Source of the DNA: Deinococcus sp.
Lineage (GTDB): Bacteria; Deinococcota; Deinococci; Deinococcales; Deinococcaceae
NCBI RefSeq assembly: GCF_025362455.1
Contig: NZ_JANYGJ010000220.1
Coordinates: forward strand, 1 to 18,899
Reading direction: 5' to 3'
DNA: 18,899 nt
Shown here: positions 1 to 9,341 of the stretch, piece by piece
How the letters are laid out: every line of letters begins with the position of its first letter
Numbering within the stretch: position 1 is the stretch's first letter
Position numbers and translations under genes: made by a program
Notes under the pieces: model-generated
Database searches by the model: none
The model's input: the letters and a program-made list of their open reading frames with translations, nothing else
What the model was told of the DNA's origin: nothing

Positions 1-1131
1 TTCTGGACCGGTGCGCTGTTCCTGGGGCTGGGCGCCCTGACCTTCGCCACCTACGCGGCGGGCCAGCGGGTGCGCCGGGGCGGGCTGGCCGCGCTGATTC
101 TGGTGTTCAATGGGCTGGTGATCGCCGAGTATCTGGGCTTCCGGCCCCTGGCGTCCATCACCGAGGCGCACACCACGCTCAGTACCGTCTATCCGGCGGT
201 CACGGTGAGCTACCGGGGGCAGGTGGCCGGAGTCTGTGTGCTGCTGGCGCTGCTGCCGCTCGGCTGGTTCCGGGACCGGTACTCGGACTGGCGCTTCTGG
301 CTGCTGTTTTTAGTCGGCGTGGTTGGGCTGGGATGCACCACCAACTCCTCGGCGACGCTGGGCTTTGTGGTGTCGATGCTGCTGTTTATGCTGCTGAGTT
401 GGAACAGGCTGGGCCGCAAGAATCTGGTGTGTCTGCTGCTCATTCCGCTCGCTGCACTGGTGGCCATGAACGCCTACCGCCCGCTGATGACGTTCAGCCA
501 GGCCCTGTACGCGGCTGGAGCGGCCCCGGCCCAGGCCAACGCCAAGGACCTGCGCGACACCAAGACCCTCAGTATTCGCCTGCGACTGTGGGAGGCGGGA
601 CTGCACCTGTTCGCGGCCAGGCCGCTGCTCGGCTGGGGACCGCAGACCTACAACCACCACTGGTTCGACTACCTGCCGGACGAGAAGGTCAAAGAGACGT
701 TCCGCATGGAGCTGGGTCTGGCGCCCACGCTGGCCCTGACGCGGCAGGGCAACTCGGTGAGCTACACCGGCCCGGACGGCAAACCCGCCCAGATGGCGCT
801 GAATTACGTCGCGCCGCACAACGCCTTTGTCGATCTGCTGTACTCGCAGGGGCTCGCCGGGCTGCTGAGTTTCACGCTGCTCCTGGTGGCGGTGGCGCGG
901 TTGGTGGTCGGGCGCCTGGGCCGCGCGGGCGCTCTGGCGCTGCTGCCAGTCGGCGGCTACCTGATCTACCTGAGCGCCTGGTTCATCACGGTGCCGTCTA
1001 CCGGCCTGGCGGCCATGCTGCTGGGAATGGTCGTCGCAGAGGCCAGAGGAGCGGAGGCCAGAGGAGCGGGGGCCAGAGGAGCGGGGGCCAGAGGAGCGGG
1101 GGCCAGGGCAGCCGGGCAGGCGCTACAGTAG
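1..1131 (+). CDS. O-antigen ligase / polymerase-like membrane protein (5'-truncated by window)
   Basis: The reading frame is open from base 1 to the TAG at 1129-1131, so the true start lies upstream of the window; the GTG at 70 has no reason to be the start. The product is very hydrophobic with repeated membrane segments. It carries the marks of the Wzy_C/O-antigen ligase family: a periplasmic-loop motif GWGPQTYNHHWF about two thirds in, followed by a PHNAFVDLLYSQGLAGLLSF segment before the last helices. Family members join or polymerise lipid-linked glycans at the outer face of the inner membrane; which glycan is used here cannot be told. The last 27 or so residues are a low-complexity Gly/Ala/Arg tail made by an in-frame 15-bp tandem repeat. 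The next gene starts 7 nt downstream. The family call is fairly secure; the exact substrate is unknown. Confidence 0.75.
   Translation, partial: FWTGALFLGLGALTFATYAAGQRVRRGGLAALILVFNGLVIAEYLGFRPLASITEAHTTLSTVYPAVTVSYRGQVAGVCVLLALLPLGWFRDRYSDWRFWLLFLVGVVGLGCTTNSSATLGFVVSMLLFMLLSWNRLGRKNLVCLLLIPLAALVAMNAYRPLMTFSQALYAAGAAPAQANAKDLRDTKTLSIRLRLWEAGLHLFAARPLLGWGPQTYNHHWFDYLPDEKVKETFRMELGLAPTLALTRQGNSVSYTGPDGKPAQMALNYVAPHNAFVDLLYSQGLAGLLSFTLLLVAVARLVVGRLGRAGALALLPVGGYLIYLSAWFITVPSTGLAAMLLGMVVAEARGAEARGAGARGAGARGAGARAAGQALQ
1042..1116. repeat. 15-bp tandem repeat, five units, in-frame at the 3' end of the ligase-like gene
   Basis: Four near-perfect copies of GCCAGAGGAGCGGRG start at 1042, 1057, 1072 and 1087, and a degenerate fifth copy runs to 1116. 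The unit is a multiple of three, so copy-number change would lengthen or shorten the Ala/Arg/Gly tail without breaking the frame. Confidence 0.9.
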
Positions 1132-1138
1132 GTCCACT

Positions 1139-1681
1139 ATGTCTCAGACGCTCAGTTTCAAGGACACCATCGTCATCCGGGCGCGGCCCGATATTCTGTT
1201 CCGGCTGGCACTCGACCCCAGGCGGCGCACCCGCTGGGACCCCAGTATAAGAGCGGCCACTTATCTGGGTGAGGAAAAGCTGGCCAGCGGCTCCGTCATT
1301 AAAATCAAGCTGGACCGCCGACTGCTGGGATTTTCGTACACCGCCAAGTACGGCCAGGTTCAGGCACCCTTCCGGGGCGGCTGGGAGGCGACTGGCCCGT
1401 TTGGGCCGCTGGAAAAATACACCCAGGGCTGGGTCTTCAAGAATATTCCCGGCGGCACCGAAGTCACGCTCAGCACCAGCGCCCAGATTCGCTACAAGTT
1501 CATCGAGCGTCAGATCGAGGTCCAGCTCCGCAACATGAGCGGGCGCACCCTCATCGAGCTGCAACGCGCCGTCGATCAGCAGGGCGCCCAACTGATGGAA
1601 GACACCGCCAAGCAGTACCAGGACAAGCTGCGGGCCGAGCAGAAGGCCACCAAGGGTCAGAAGAAGAGCAAGAAGACCTGA
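1139..1681 (+). CDS. SRPBCC (START-like) fold protein
   Basis: A 180-residue soluble protein with no signal peptide. Residues 5-145 fit the SRPBCC/polyketide-cyclase-like helix-grip fold: an N-terminal strand followed by VIRARPDILFRLALDPRRRTRWDP, which is the usual 'a.p..vf....d......W.p' opening, then alternating strands and a long C-terminal helix around residues 125-165. (The residues quoted run from about 12 to 34 in two pieces.) These proteins bind small hydrophobic ligands in a cavity; the ligand is not evident. The last 20 residues are Lys-rich and probably disordered. The ATG at 1139 follows the previous stop by 7 nt with only a weak AGG ahead of it, so it may be co-transcribed with the ligase-like gene. 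No specific function is proposed. Confidence 0.65.
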   Translation: MSQTLSFKDTIVIRARPDILFRLALDPRRRTRWDPSIRAATYLGEEKLASGSVIKIKLDRRLLGFSYTAKYGQVQAPFRGGWEATGPFGPLEKYTQGWVFKNIPGGTEVTLSTSAQIRYKFIERQIEVQLRNMSGRTLIELQRAVDQQGAQLMEDTAKQYQDKLRAEQKATKGQKKSKKT

Positions 1682-2012
1682 GCTGATTGCCGGTGTGCTG
1701 AGGCTTGAGAGGCGGGCAGTGATCGGGCGGCCTTATCAGGAGCCCTCATCGGGAGCCCCGGTACCGTCCCCCGGCACTTTTTGCAGACAGCTCGAAATCG
1801 GGTCATTCCTCAGCAGTGGGCGGCGAATGAAGAGAATCTGGGCACCTGTATCTGGCGCCCACCTGAGAGCAGGCGGGTATGATGCCTCTCAGTGCAGGCG
1901 AGGGCGGCAGGTAGCGCTCAGGACCAACAGGTATTCAACATACGCTATGGAGCGTCTGGAACGGCGATGAAGGGTTCAGGCATCCGCCGCGAGCCCCCAT
2001 CAAGGAGAACAC
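1682..2012. other. 331-nt intergenic region ahead of the pentose-phosphate operon
   Basis: No credible gene is seen. A near-consensus -10 hexamer TATGAT lies at 1878-1883, about 130 nt ahead of gnd, but no good -35 is found 16-18 nt upstream, so it is only a weak promoter candidate. A short palindrome, CGGTACCG, sits in a GC-rich stretch near 1758-1766 that ends in a T-run near 1779. It could be a poor terminator for the preceding gene. Confidence 0.3.
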
Positions 2013-5179
<3,167 letters not shown>

Positions 5180-5206
5180 CCGGGGCTCAAGGAGTAGTGG
5201 GGCAGC

Positions 5207-6193
5207 ATGACCACGGCTGAGCAGACCCTCGCCCCGCTGGGGCCGCTGCCGACCACCGTGCGCGGCGCCCAGCGCACCCTGGACGAACTCTGGTCGCAGA
5301 CCGACATCGAGACGCGGGCGTATACCGGCAACATCATCGCGCTGGTCAGCCCCCGGCACCAGGACCGGGTACGGGCCGCCCTGTCGGGGCTGGAGGGCCG
5401 CTTTGCCGGGCGCCAGATCATCGCCGTGATGGAACCCTCGGCCAGCGGGCGCATGAGTATCGACGCCGAGCTGGTGCCGCAAAAGGGGCTGTACATCGAG
5501 CGGCTGACGCTGCTGGCGAGTCCGGGGCAGTTGCGGGGTGCCGTGCTGCCGCTGCTCAGGTCGGCCACCGTCAACCACGTCTGGTGGGCCTCGGACGAGC
5601 CGCCTGCCGGGCCGCTGCTGACAGAACTCGCCAACGTGGCCGATCAGGTCATCGCCGACACCCTGAGACTCGACATTCCGCCCACCTTCCAGTACGCCCT
5701 GGCCGATCTGGGCTGGTCGCGCTCGGCAGCCTGGCGCGAGGCGCTGGCGCAACTCTTCGACAGCCTGGACGCGGTGGCCGCCCTGCCCCGCGTGACCGAG
5801 CTCAAACTCTGGTCCGACGGGCGCAACGACCGCCCGGCCCGGCTATACGCCGCCTGGGTCGCCTCCAAGCTCGGCTGGACGAACCTGGACGCCGTGACCT
5901 TCGTGCGCGGCAGCGGCCAGCGCCAGGCGGGCGATCTGTGCGGCGTGGAGCTGAGCGGGCCGGGCGGCGTGAATTTCACACTCAAATCCGACGGCCCGGA
6001 ACTGGTGCAGACCCGCGTGCGCTTTGACAAGGTAGACCGAGTGACCTCGATGATGGTGCCGAGCATGACCCTGGCCGAGGGCCTGGCCCGCGTGATGGCC
6101 CGCCCGGAGCGCGGCGGCACCTTCGAGGACGCCTGGACGCTCGCCCGCGCCAGCCTGGCCGGGGACGCCCAACCGAAGAGTGGAGCGCCGTGA
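5207..6193 (+). CDS. opcA: Glucose-6-phosphate dehydrogenase assembly protein OpcA
   Basis: OpcA proteins of cyanobacteria and actinobacteria bind Zwf and promote its oligomerisation and activation. This 328-residue protein has the family's recognisable pieces: an N-terminal helical segment with LDELWSQ, a central stretch ending in the paired tryptophans VWWASDEPP at about 125-133, the helix DLGWSRSAAWREAL at 167-180, and a C-terminal beta-rich domain. It lies directly between zwf and pgl, the typical context. ATG 5207 is preceded by AAGGAG at 5189-5194, a rather long 12-nt spacing, but no closer in-frame start exists. Its last codons overlap the pgl start (GTGA at 6190-6193), so the two are probably translationally coupled. 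Confidence 0.88.
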   Translation: MTTAEQTLAPLGPLPTTVRGAQRTLDELWSQTDIETRAYTGNIIALVSPRHQDRVRAALSGLEGRFAGRQIIAVMEPSASGRMSIDAELVPQKGLYIERLTLLASPGQLRGAVLPLLRSATVNHVWWASDEPPAGPLLTELANVADQVIADTLRLDIPPTFQYALADLGWSRSAAWREALAQLFDSLDAVAALPRVTELKLWSDGRNDRPARLYAAWVASKLGWTNLDAVTFVRGSGQRQAGDLCGVELSGPGGVNFTLKSDGPELVQTRVRFDKVDRVTSMMVPSMTLAEGLARVMARPERGGTFEDAWTLARASLAGDAQPKSGAP

Positions 6194-6867
6194 AGGTGCC
6201 CGCCCTGAATCTGCATGTGTTCGCCGACGCTCAGGCAGCCGCCTTCGCCGCTGCCCAGGCGGTGGCCGAGGCGGCGCGTCAGGCGGTGCGCTCACGCGGC
6301 AGCTTCCATGTGGCGCTGTCGGGCGGCAGCACGCCGAAGCTGATGTACGCCGCCCTGAAAGCGCTGGACCTGCCCTGGGCGCAGACGCACATCTACTTCA
6401 GCGACGAGCGCACGGTGGGGCCGGACGATGAGCAGAGCAACTACCACTCCGCGAAAGTCGGCCTGCTCGACTTGGTGCCGGTGCCAGGGGCTCAGATTCA
6501 CCGCATGGAAGGCGAGCGCGACCCGGCTCAGGCGGCCATCGACTACGCCGCGCTGCTGCCCGAACAGCTCGATCTGGTGCTGCTGGGCATGGGCGACGAC
6601 GGCCACACCGCCAGCTTGTTTCCCGGCACGGCGGGCCTGTCGGGCGCCGGGCGCGTGATCGCCAACGAGGTGCCGCAGCACCGGACCTGGCGCCTGACCT
6701 TCACCTTTAGCGAGATCAACGCCGCCCGCGAGCGCTTGCTGCTGGTGACCGGCGCGGGCAAGGCTCCGGTGCTGGCGCAGCTTGCGAACGGTACAGGCGA
6801 CTATCCGGTGGCGCGGGTCCAGAGTCCCGTCTGGTACGTGGACGAGGCGGCGGCGGCGCTGGGGTAA
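6190..6867 (+). CDS. pgl: 6-phosphogluconolactonase (DevB type)
   Basis: Hydrolyses 6-phosphogluconolactone to 6-phosphogluconate, the step between Zwf and Gnd. The 225-residue product has the glucosamine-6-phosphate-isomerase-like fold motifs of the family: SGGSTP at 44-49 (phosphate binding), SDERTVGPDDEQSNY at 71-85, and LGMGDDGHTASLFPG at 132-146 with the conserved catalytic His139 region. Length is normal. The GTG start at 6190 overlaps the opcA stop by 4 nt. It is the last gene of the gnd-zwf-opcA-pgl operon; no clear terminator is seen before the minus-strand open frame that ends 17 nt downstream. Confidence 0.92.
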   Translation: MKVPALNLHVFADAQAAAFAAAQAVAEAARQAVRSRGSFHVALSGGSTPKLMYAALKALDLPWAQTHIYFSDERTVGPDDEQSNYHSAKVGLLDLVPVPGAQIHRMEGERDPAQAAIDYAALLPEQLDLVLLGMGDDGHTASLFPGTAGLSGAGRVIANEVPQHRTWRLTFTFSEINAARERLLLVTGAGKAPVLAQLANGTGDYPVARVQSPVWYVDEAAAALG

Positions 6868-6883
6868 AAGTGAAGGGCGAGGA

Positions 6884-7093
6884 TCATCTCAGCCCCGGAG
6901 GGTCGGTGATCTCCGCGTACCTCGTCTTGAGGACGTAGTGCTTGGTCACGCCCAGCATCGAGTAACAGGCTTCGCTGACCCTCCGCCCTCCGGGGTCAAC
7001 GACCTTGCCGTTCTTGACGTAGTAGAGGACGGTCGGTCTCAGAGCAGTACTCCGAATTACGCCACGGGGAAAACAGCCTCCCCGCGCCTCCAT
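6884..7093 (-). pseudogene. Beheaded paralog of the neighbouring small secreted protein
   Basis: A 69-codon frame whose residues from about 21 on match the mature part of the protein at 7150-7398: shared VLY, V.D, R.V, ACY.M.GV in the same order and spacing. Unlike that neighbour it has no signal peptide and no Shine-Dalgarno sequence at its ATG. Nucleotide similarity to the neighbour (ACCGA then CCGTCCTCTAC) stops at 7037, at the tip of an apparent MITE-like insertion (7042-7164), and the reading frame differs by 2 nt from the neighbour just inside the boundary. The first 20 or so codons are therefore element sequence. I read it as a 5'-truncated copy, probably not made or not exported. It could still be a short cytoplasmic peptide. 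Confidence 0.5.
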
Positions 7094-7164
7094 TCTGCGC
7101 CTTGCTCAGTTAAAACTACTCGCTCCGCTCGGTCATAAAAAGGGTCTTTTTATGACATCTGCTC
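7042..7164. mobile_element. Possible IS630-type MITE or IS remnant, about 123 bp
   Basis: Both tips read GAGCAG inward (7042-7047 on plus, 7164-7159 on minus). The right tip abuts TA inside a CTAG tetramer (7164-7167), the target preferred by IS630-family elements; the left flank is CA, as if mutated. The right 22 nt (7146-7167) match, at 20 of 22 positions on the opposite strand, the outer end of the IS630-family element at 18761-18782. The left tip agrees with the right for only 6-7 bases, so the left boundary is tentative. A perfect 11-bp inverted repeat with a 3-nt loop lies inside the right end (7132-7156). The insertion coincides with loss of the 5' end of one small paralog and supplies the last codons of the other. 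Confidence 0.45.
7132..7156. repeat. Perfect inverted repeat, 11-bp arms, 3-nt loop
   Basis: GTCATAAAAAG at 7132-7142 is the exact reverse complement of CTTTTTATGAC at 7146-7156. The stop codon of the small secreted protein gene (7150-7152 on minus) lies in the right arm. The stem is AT-rich, so it is a poor Rho-independent terminator; it looks like part of the mobile-element end. Confidence 0.85.
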
Positions 7165-7398
7165 TAGATGCTCGGTGTTCGGAGGTTTGATCGCACCGTT
7201 CCGGACGACCTGGGCCAGAATCGCCGTCCTGACCAGTTCCGCGTCCACGCCGATCATCTGGTAGCAGGCTGCGTTCACGACTCGTTTCTGCCGGTCTTGC
7301 ACCCGGTTATGTTGGATGGTGTAGAGGACGGAATCGGTGGCGAGCGCGAAGGGTTGGGCGAGCACAGCAGTCACGAGGAGGACAAAGGTTCGGTTCAT
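7150..7398 (-). CDS. Small secreted protein of unknown function
   Basis: An 82-residue protein with a clear Sec signal peptide: a short basic start (MNR), a hydrophobic core, and a likely cleavage after ALA at residues 18-20. The mature part is about 62 residues, polar, with one cysteine at residue 45 in ACYQMIGV. I do not recognise the family. A second, damaged copy of the same mature domain lies directly downstream (6884-7093). The start is supported by AGGAGG (7408-7403 on minus) 4 nt before the ATG. The last residues (about EQMS) and the stop are encoded by the adjoining MITE-like sequence, so the original C-terminus has probably been replaced. It starts 46 nt after the ArsC-like gene and may share its transcript. 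Confidence 0.65.
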   Translation of the reverse strand: MNRTFVLLVTAVLAQPFALATDSVLYTIQHNRVQDRQKRVVNAACYQMIGVDAELVRTAILAQVVRNGAIKPPNTEHLEQMS

Positions 7399-7444
7399 TT
7401 CGCCTCCTGAAGCTTGACCAGGTGAGGATAGACGGGGTGGCCGT

Positions 7445-7810
7445 TCACTCTAGCATCGCCGCCCAGCCCGCCTGATCCTCGCCCACGGTCAGCAGCTTGC
7501 CGCCTCGCACCAGCGGCAGCTTCAGGGCACCGGGGAAGGCGGCGAGTTTGGCCAGTACACCCTCTTCGGACAGTCGCAGGTACGGCAGGCCCGAATCTTC
7601 GTAGGCTCTGGTCGATTTGTCGAGCACGCCGTCCACGCCGAATTTCTGCTGAAAGCGGGCCAGCTCACCCTTGCTGATCGGTTTGCTGGCCAGGTCCATG
7701 AAATGCACCTTGACGCGCCGCTCCTTGAAAAAGCGCTCGGCAGCGCGGGTGGCCGCCGACTTCTTGAGGCCGAACATCTGGACGGTGATCTCAGTTTTAG
7801 GGGCGGGCAT
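7445..7810 (-). CDS. ArsC/Spx-family thioredoxin-fold protein lacking the active-site cysteine
   Basis: A 121-residue protein with the layout of the ArsC/Spx/YffB family: an N-terminal strand, a loop-helix at residues 13-31, VKVHFMDLASKPISKGEL at 33-50 (the usual 'f.D..k.p.s..eL'), and a C-terminal LPLVRGGKLLTVGED at 98-112 (the usual 'rPiv..g..~vGf'). Where family members have Cys or Cys-X-X-Cys there is FGLKKSAATRAAE at 13-25, with no cysteine; the whole protein has none. It therefore cannot be a thiol arsenate reductase or a redox-switching Spx and may be a binding protein. There is no Shine-Dalgarno sequence, and a TAGAAT box lies 6 nt before the ATG, so translation is probably leaderless. 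Family assignment is good; function unknown. Confidence 0.75.
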   Translation of the reverse strand: MPAPKTEITVQMFGLKKSAATRAAERFFKERRVKVHFMDLASKPISKGELARFQQKFGVDGVLDKSTRAYEDSGLPYLRLSEEGVLAKLAAFPGALKLPLVRGGKLLTVGEDQAGWAAMLE

Positions 7811-7816
7811 CTGAAA

Positions 7817-7822
7817 ATTCTA
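7817..7822 (-). promoter_or_regulatory. -10 box for a leaderless transcript of the ArsC-like gene
   Basis: On the minus strand TAGAAT fits TANNNT and ends 6 nt before the ATG at 7810, placing the expected transcription start at or next to the A of ATG. The -35 region (TGATTT, 17 nt upstream) is weak. Such leaderless promoters are common in Deinococcus. Confidence 0.5.
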
Positions 7823-7849
7823 ACGGCGCCGCAGCCGAAAAATCACCAT

Positions 7850-7872
7850 AAAAAATCCGCCTTGCTCGGCGG
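7850..7872 (-). terminator. Rho-independent terminator (minus strand)
   Basis: Read on the minus strand: CCGCC, loop GAGCAA, GGCGG, then A and six T (7855-7850). It follows by about 40 nt the stop at 7914 of a minus-strand gene remnant, which suggests that remnant once ended a real transcription unit. Confidence 0.65.
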
Positions 7873-7913
7873 TGATGACAACAACATAGCGCAGTATACC
7901 GCCGAAGTCAAAT

Positions 7914-8100
7914 TTATGCACTCTGAAGGCGCAGCCGCGTCGGGCAGGGTAGTGTCTCCTCGCCGCACAGCTCGCCCCAGTCGCGCTGCACACTGGCCCA
8001 GTCGCGCTGCACACTGGCCCAGTCGCCCCGGCGGGCCACCAGGAATTCCTGCACGCGGGCCATGCTCACGGCCATCAGGTCGCTAAGCCGTCTGGCCTGC
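7914..8100 (-). pseudogene. 3' remnant of an unidentified gene
   Basis: The minus frame ending at 7914 codes a helical, amphipathic C-terminus (ARRLSDLMAVSMARVQEF, then an RGDW-ASVQRDW-ASVQRDW repeat and a Cys-containing tail) with codon use like a real gene, and is followed by a good terminator. Upstream of about 8100 the sequence stops looking coding and overlaps another remnant on the other strand. No Shine-Dalgarno sequence precedes the internal ATGs at 8075 or 8063. The helical repeat is vaguely phasin-like, but I do not assign it. Confidence 0.4.
7980..8021. repeat. 21-bp tandem repeat, two perfect copies plus part of a third
   Basis: The unit starting GTCGCGCTGCACACTGGCCC occurs at 7980-8000 and 8001-8021, and a partial copy follows from 8022. 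It is in frame and encodes the doubled ASVQRDW heptad of the minus-strand remnant. Confidence 0.9.
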
Positions 8101-8112
8101 GCACAGCGGTAG

Positions 8113-8292
8113 GAAGTCGTTGCAGAGAGAGGCGAGGCGAGTGGTGGCGGGGAGCAGGGCCACACCGACTGGGTGCCCGAAGAAACCAAGCTGTTTTTCC
8201 CCGCGATCTGGGTCGAACAGGTGTTTCGAGCGCTGCAATCGTCAGTGAAGGCCCATTCAGATGTCTGTGGGTGGGCCTTTTTGCGTTGCTGA
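8113..8292 (+). pseudogene. Possible remnant of a plus-strand gene
   Basis: An open stretch without a convincing start. Its middle reads like protein (HTDWVPEETKLFFPAIWVEQ, then VFRALQ) and runs through a strong plus-strand hairpin terminator to a TGA at 8290-8292. Reading through the terminator suggests the original stop was lost or the frame shifted. No family recognised; the assignment as coding is uncertain. Confidence 0.25.
8248..8282 (+). terminator. Rho-independent terminator (plus strand)
   Basis: AAGGCCCA at 8248-8255 pairs with TGGGCCTT at 8272-8279, followed by three more T. There is no intact plus-strand gene in front of it, so it looks left over from a decayed gene. It also separates this patch from the convergent GntR gene. 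Confidence 0.6.
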
Positions 8293-8306
8293 AGATGGCA
8301 ACTCAC

Positions 8307-8323
8307 CGGTTTGGACAAAACCG
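8307..8323 (-). terminator. Weak hairpin just after the GntR gene
   Basis: CGGTTT at 8307-8312 pairs with AAACCG at 8318-8323 around a 5-nt loop, and an alternative CACCGG/CCGGTG pairing overlaps it (8304-8309 with 8330-8335). It lies 14 nt after the regulator's stop, but no T-run follows on the minus strand. Confidence 0.3.
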
Positions 8324-8336
8324 ATTCTCCCGGTGC

Positions 8337-9341
8337 TCAGCTCCCCGGCTCTAGCCGTCCATACCGCGCCTGGAGCAGACCACTCAGGGCCTGCCACTCG
8401 CTCTGCTTGCCGGGCGGCAACTGCTTGCCCACCACGCCCAGGTAGGCGCCGAGTTCGCGGGCGGTCAGGGTGGCGGGGGCGTGTCCGAGCTGTCCGGCGG
8501 CTTCGGGAATCAGCACCTGGGCCATCGGGCCGATGAGGCGGGTCAGGTTCCAGTGCAGGTCTTCCGAGAACGCCTCGCCCAGCGGTTCGTCACGGGGGGC
8601 GGCGCGGCCCAGCGCCAGGCCCAGGGTCTCATGGTGGACGAAGGTGTTCATCATGGCCCCGAAGGCGGCCAGGGCCGCGTCCACGTCGCGCTCCAGAATG
8701 GCGCCCACCAGCGCCTCGTGGATGACGTACAGCTCGCCGAAACGGCCCTCGGCGATCAGTTGGTGGCTGACCACCCGCAGCACCTGCGAAATCGGCGCGT
8801 GAATGGCGTGCAGTAGCCGCATCATCACCGGGTTGCCCGCCGCCCGCGCAATGGCGAAATGCAGCGCCAGGTCGGCGGCGACAAACAGTTCGGGGTCGCC
8901 GCCCGCCTCGCGCATCTGTGCCAGCACCTGCCTCAACTCGGCCTGATCCTCGGCGCTGGCTCTCAGGGCGGCGTGGGCGATGGTGTAATGCTCCAGCACC
9001 TGCCGGGCGTCCAGAAAATCGAGCGCCTCCTGCTCGGTGCTCACCGCGCCCAGCCACAGGTTCACGCTGGGCAGCCCCTCGGCGGCGTCCAGAATCAGCG
9101 TGCCGCGTCCGGGCCGGGCGTCCACCACCCCGGCAGCCGAGAGAATGCTGATGGCCTCGCGGACCGCCGCGACCCCCGTGCCGTACTGCTGGGCCAGCTC
9201 GCGCTGGGTCGGCAGCGTGTCACCGGGCCGCAACTTGCCCTGGTGCAGCAACCCCTGGATGTGCTGGGCGATGTTTTCGCCGAGTGAGAGCTTGTCCTGC
9301 GGGTCGAGATTGAACTGGGACGGTGCGGGCGAGGTGGTCAC
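8337..9341 (-). CDS. FadR-subfamily GntR transcriptional regulator with an extra C-terminal module
   Basis: A 334-residue regulator. Residues 18-86 form a GntR winged helix (LRPGDTLPTQRELAQQYG, then VAAVREAISILSAAGVVDAR and the RPGRGT wing). Residues 105-240 are an FCD all-helical ligand-binding domain; three of the usual Asp/His metal ligands are visible (Asp157, His161, His208), but the last expected His is Met230. Residues 255-334 are not part of a standard GntR protein. They contain LTRLIGPMAQVLIPEAAG and resemble a C-terminal module seen on bacterial signalling proteins (DUF8082-like, from memory). The GTG start at 9341-9339 overlaps the stop of the HAMP-sensor gene (GTGA), with a weak AAAGG 6 nt upstream, so translation is coupled to the sensor. 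It probably controls the divergent liv operon and/or its own unit; that is inference from position. Confidence 0.85.
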   Translation of the reverse strand: MTTSPAPSQFNLDPQDKLSLGENIAQHIQGLLHQGKLRPGDTLPTQRELAQQYGTGVAAVREAISILSAAGVVDARPGRGTLILDAAEGLPSVNLWLGAVSTEQEALDFLDARQVLEHYTIAHAALRASAEDQAELRQVLAQMREAGGDPELFVAADLALHFAIARAAGNPVMMRLLHAIHAPISQVLRVVSHQLIAEGRFGELYVIHEALVGAILERDVDAALAAFGAMMNTFVHHETLGLALGRAAPRDEPLGEAFSEDLHWNLTRLIGPMAQVLIPEAAGQLGHAPATLTARELGAYLGVVGKQLPPGKQSEWQALSGLLQARYGRLEPGS

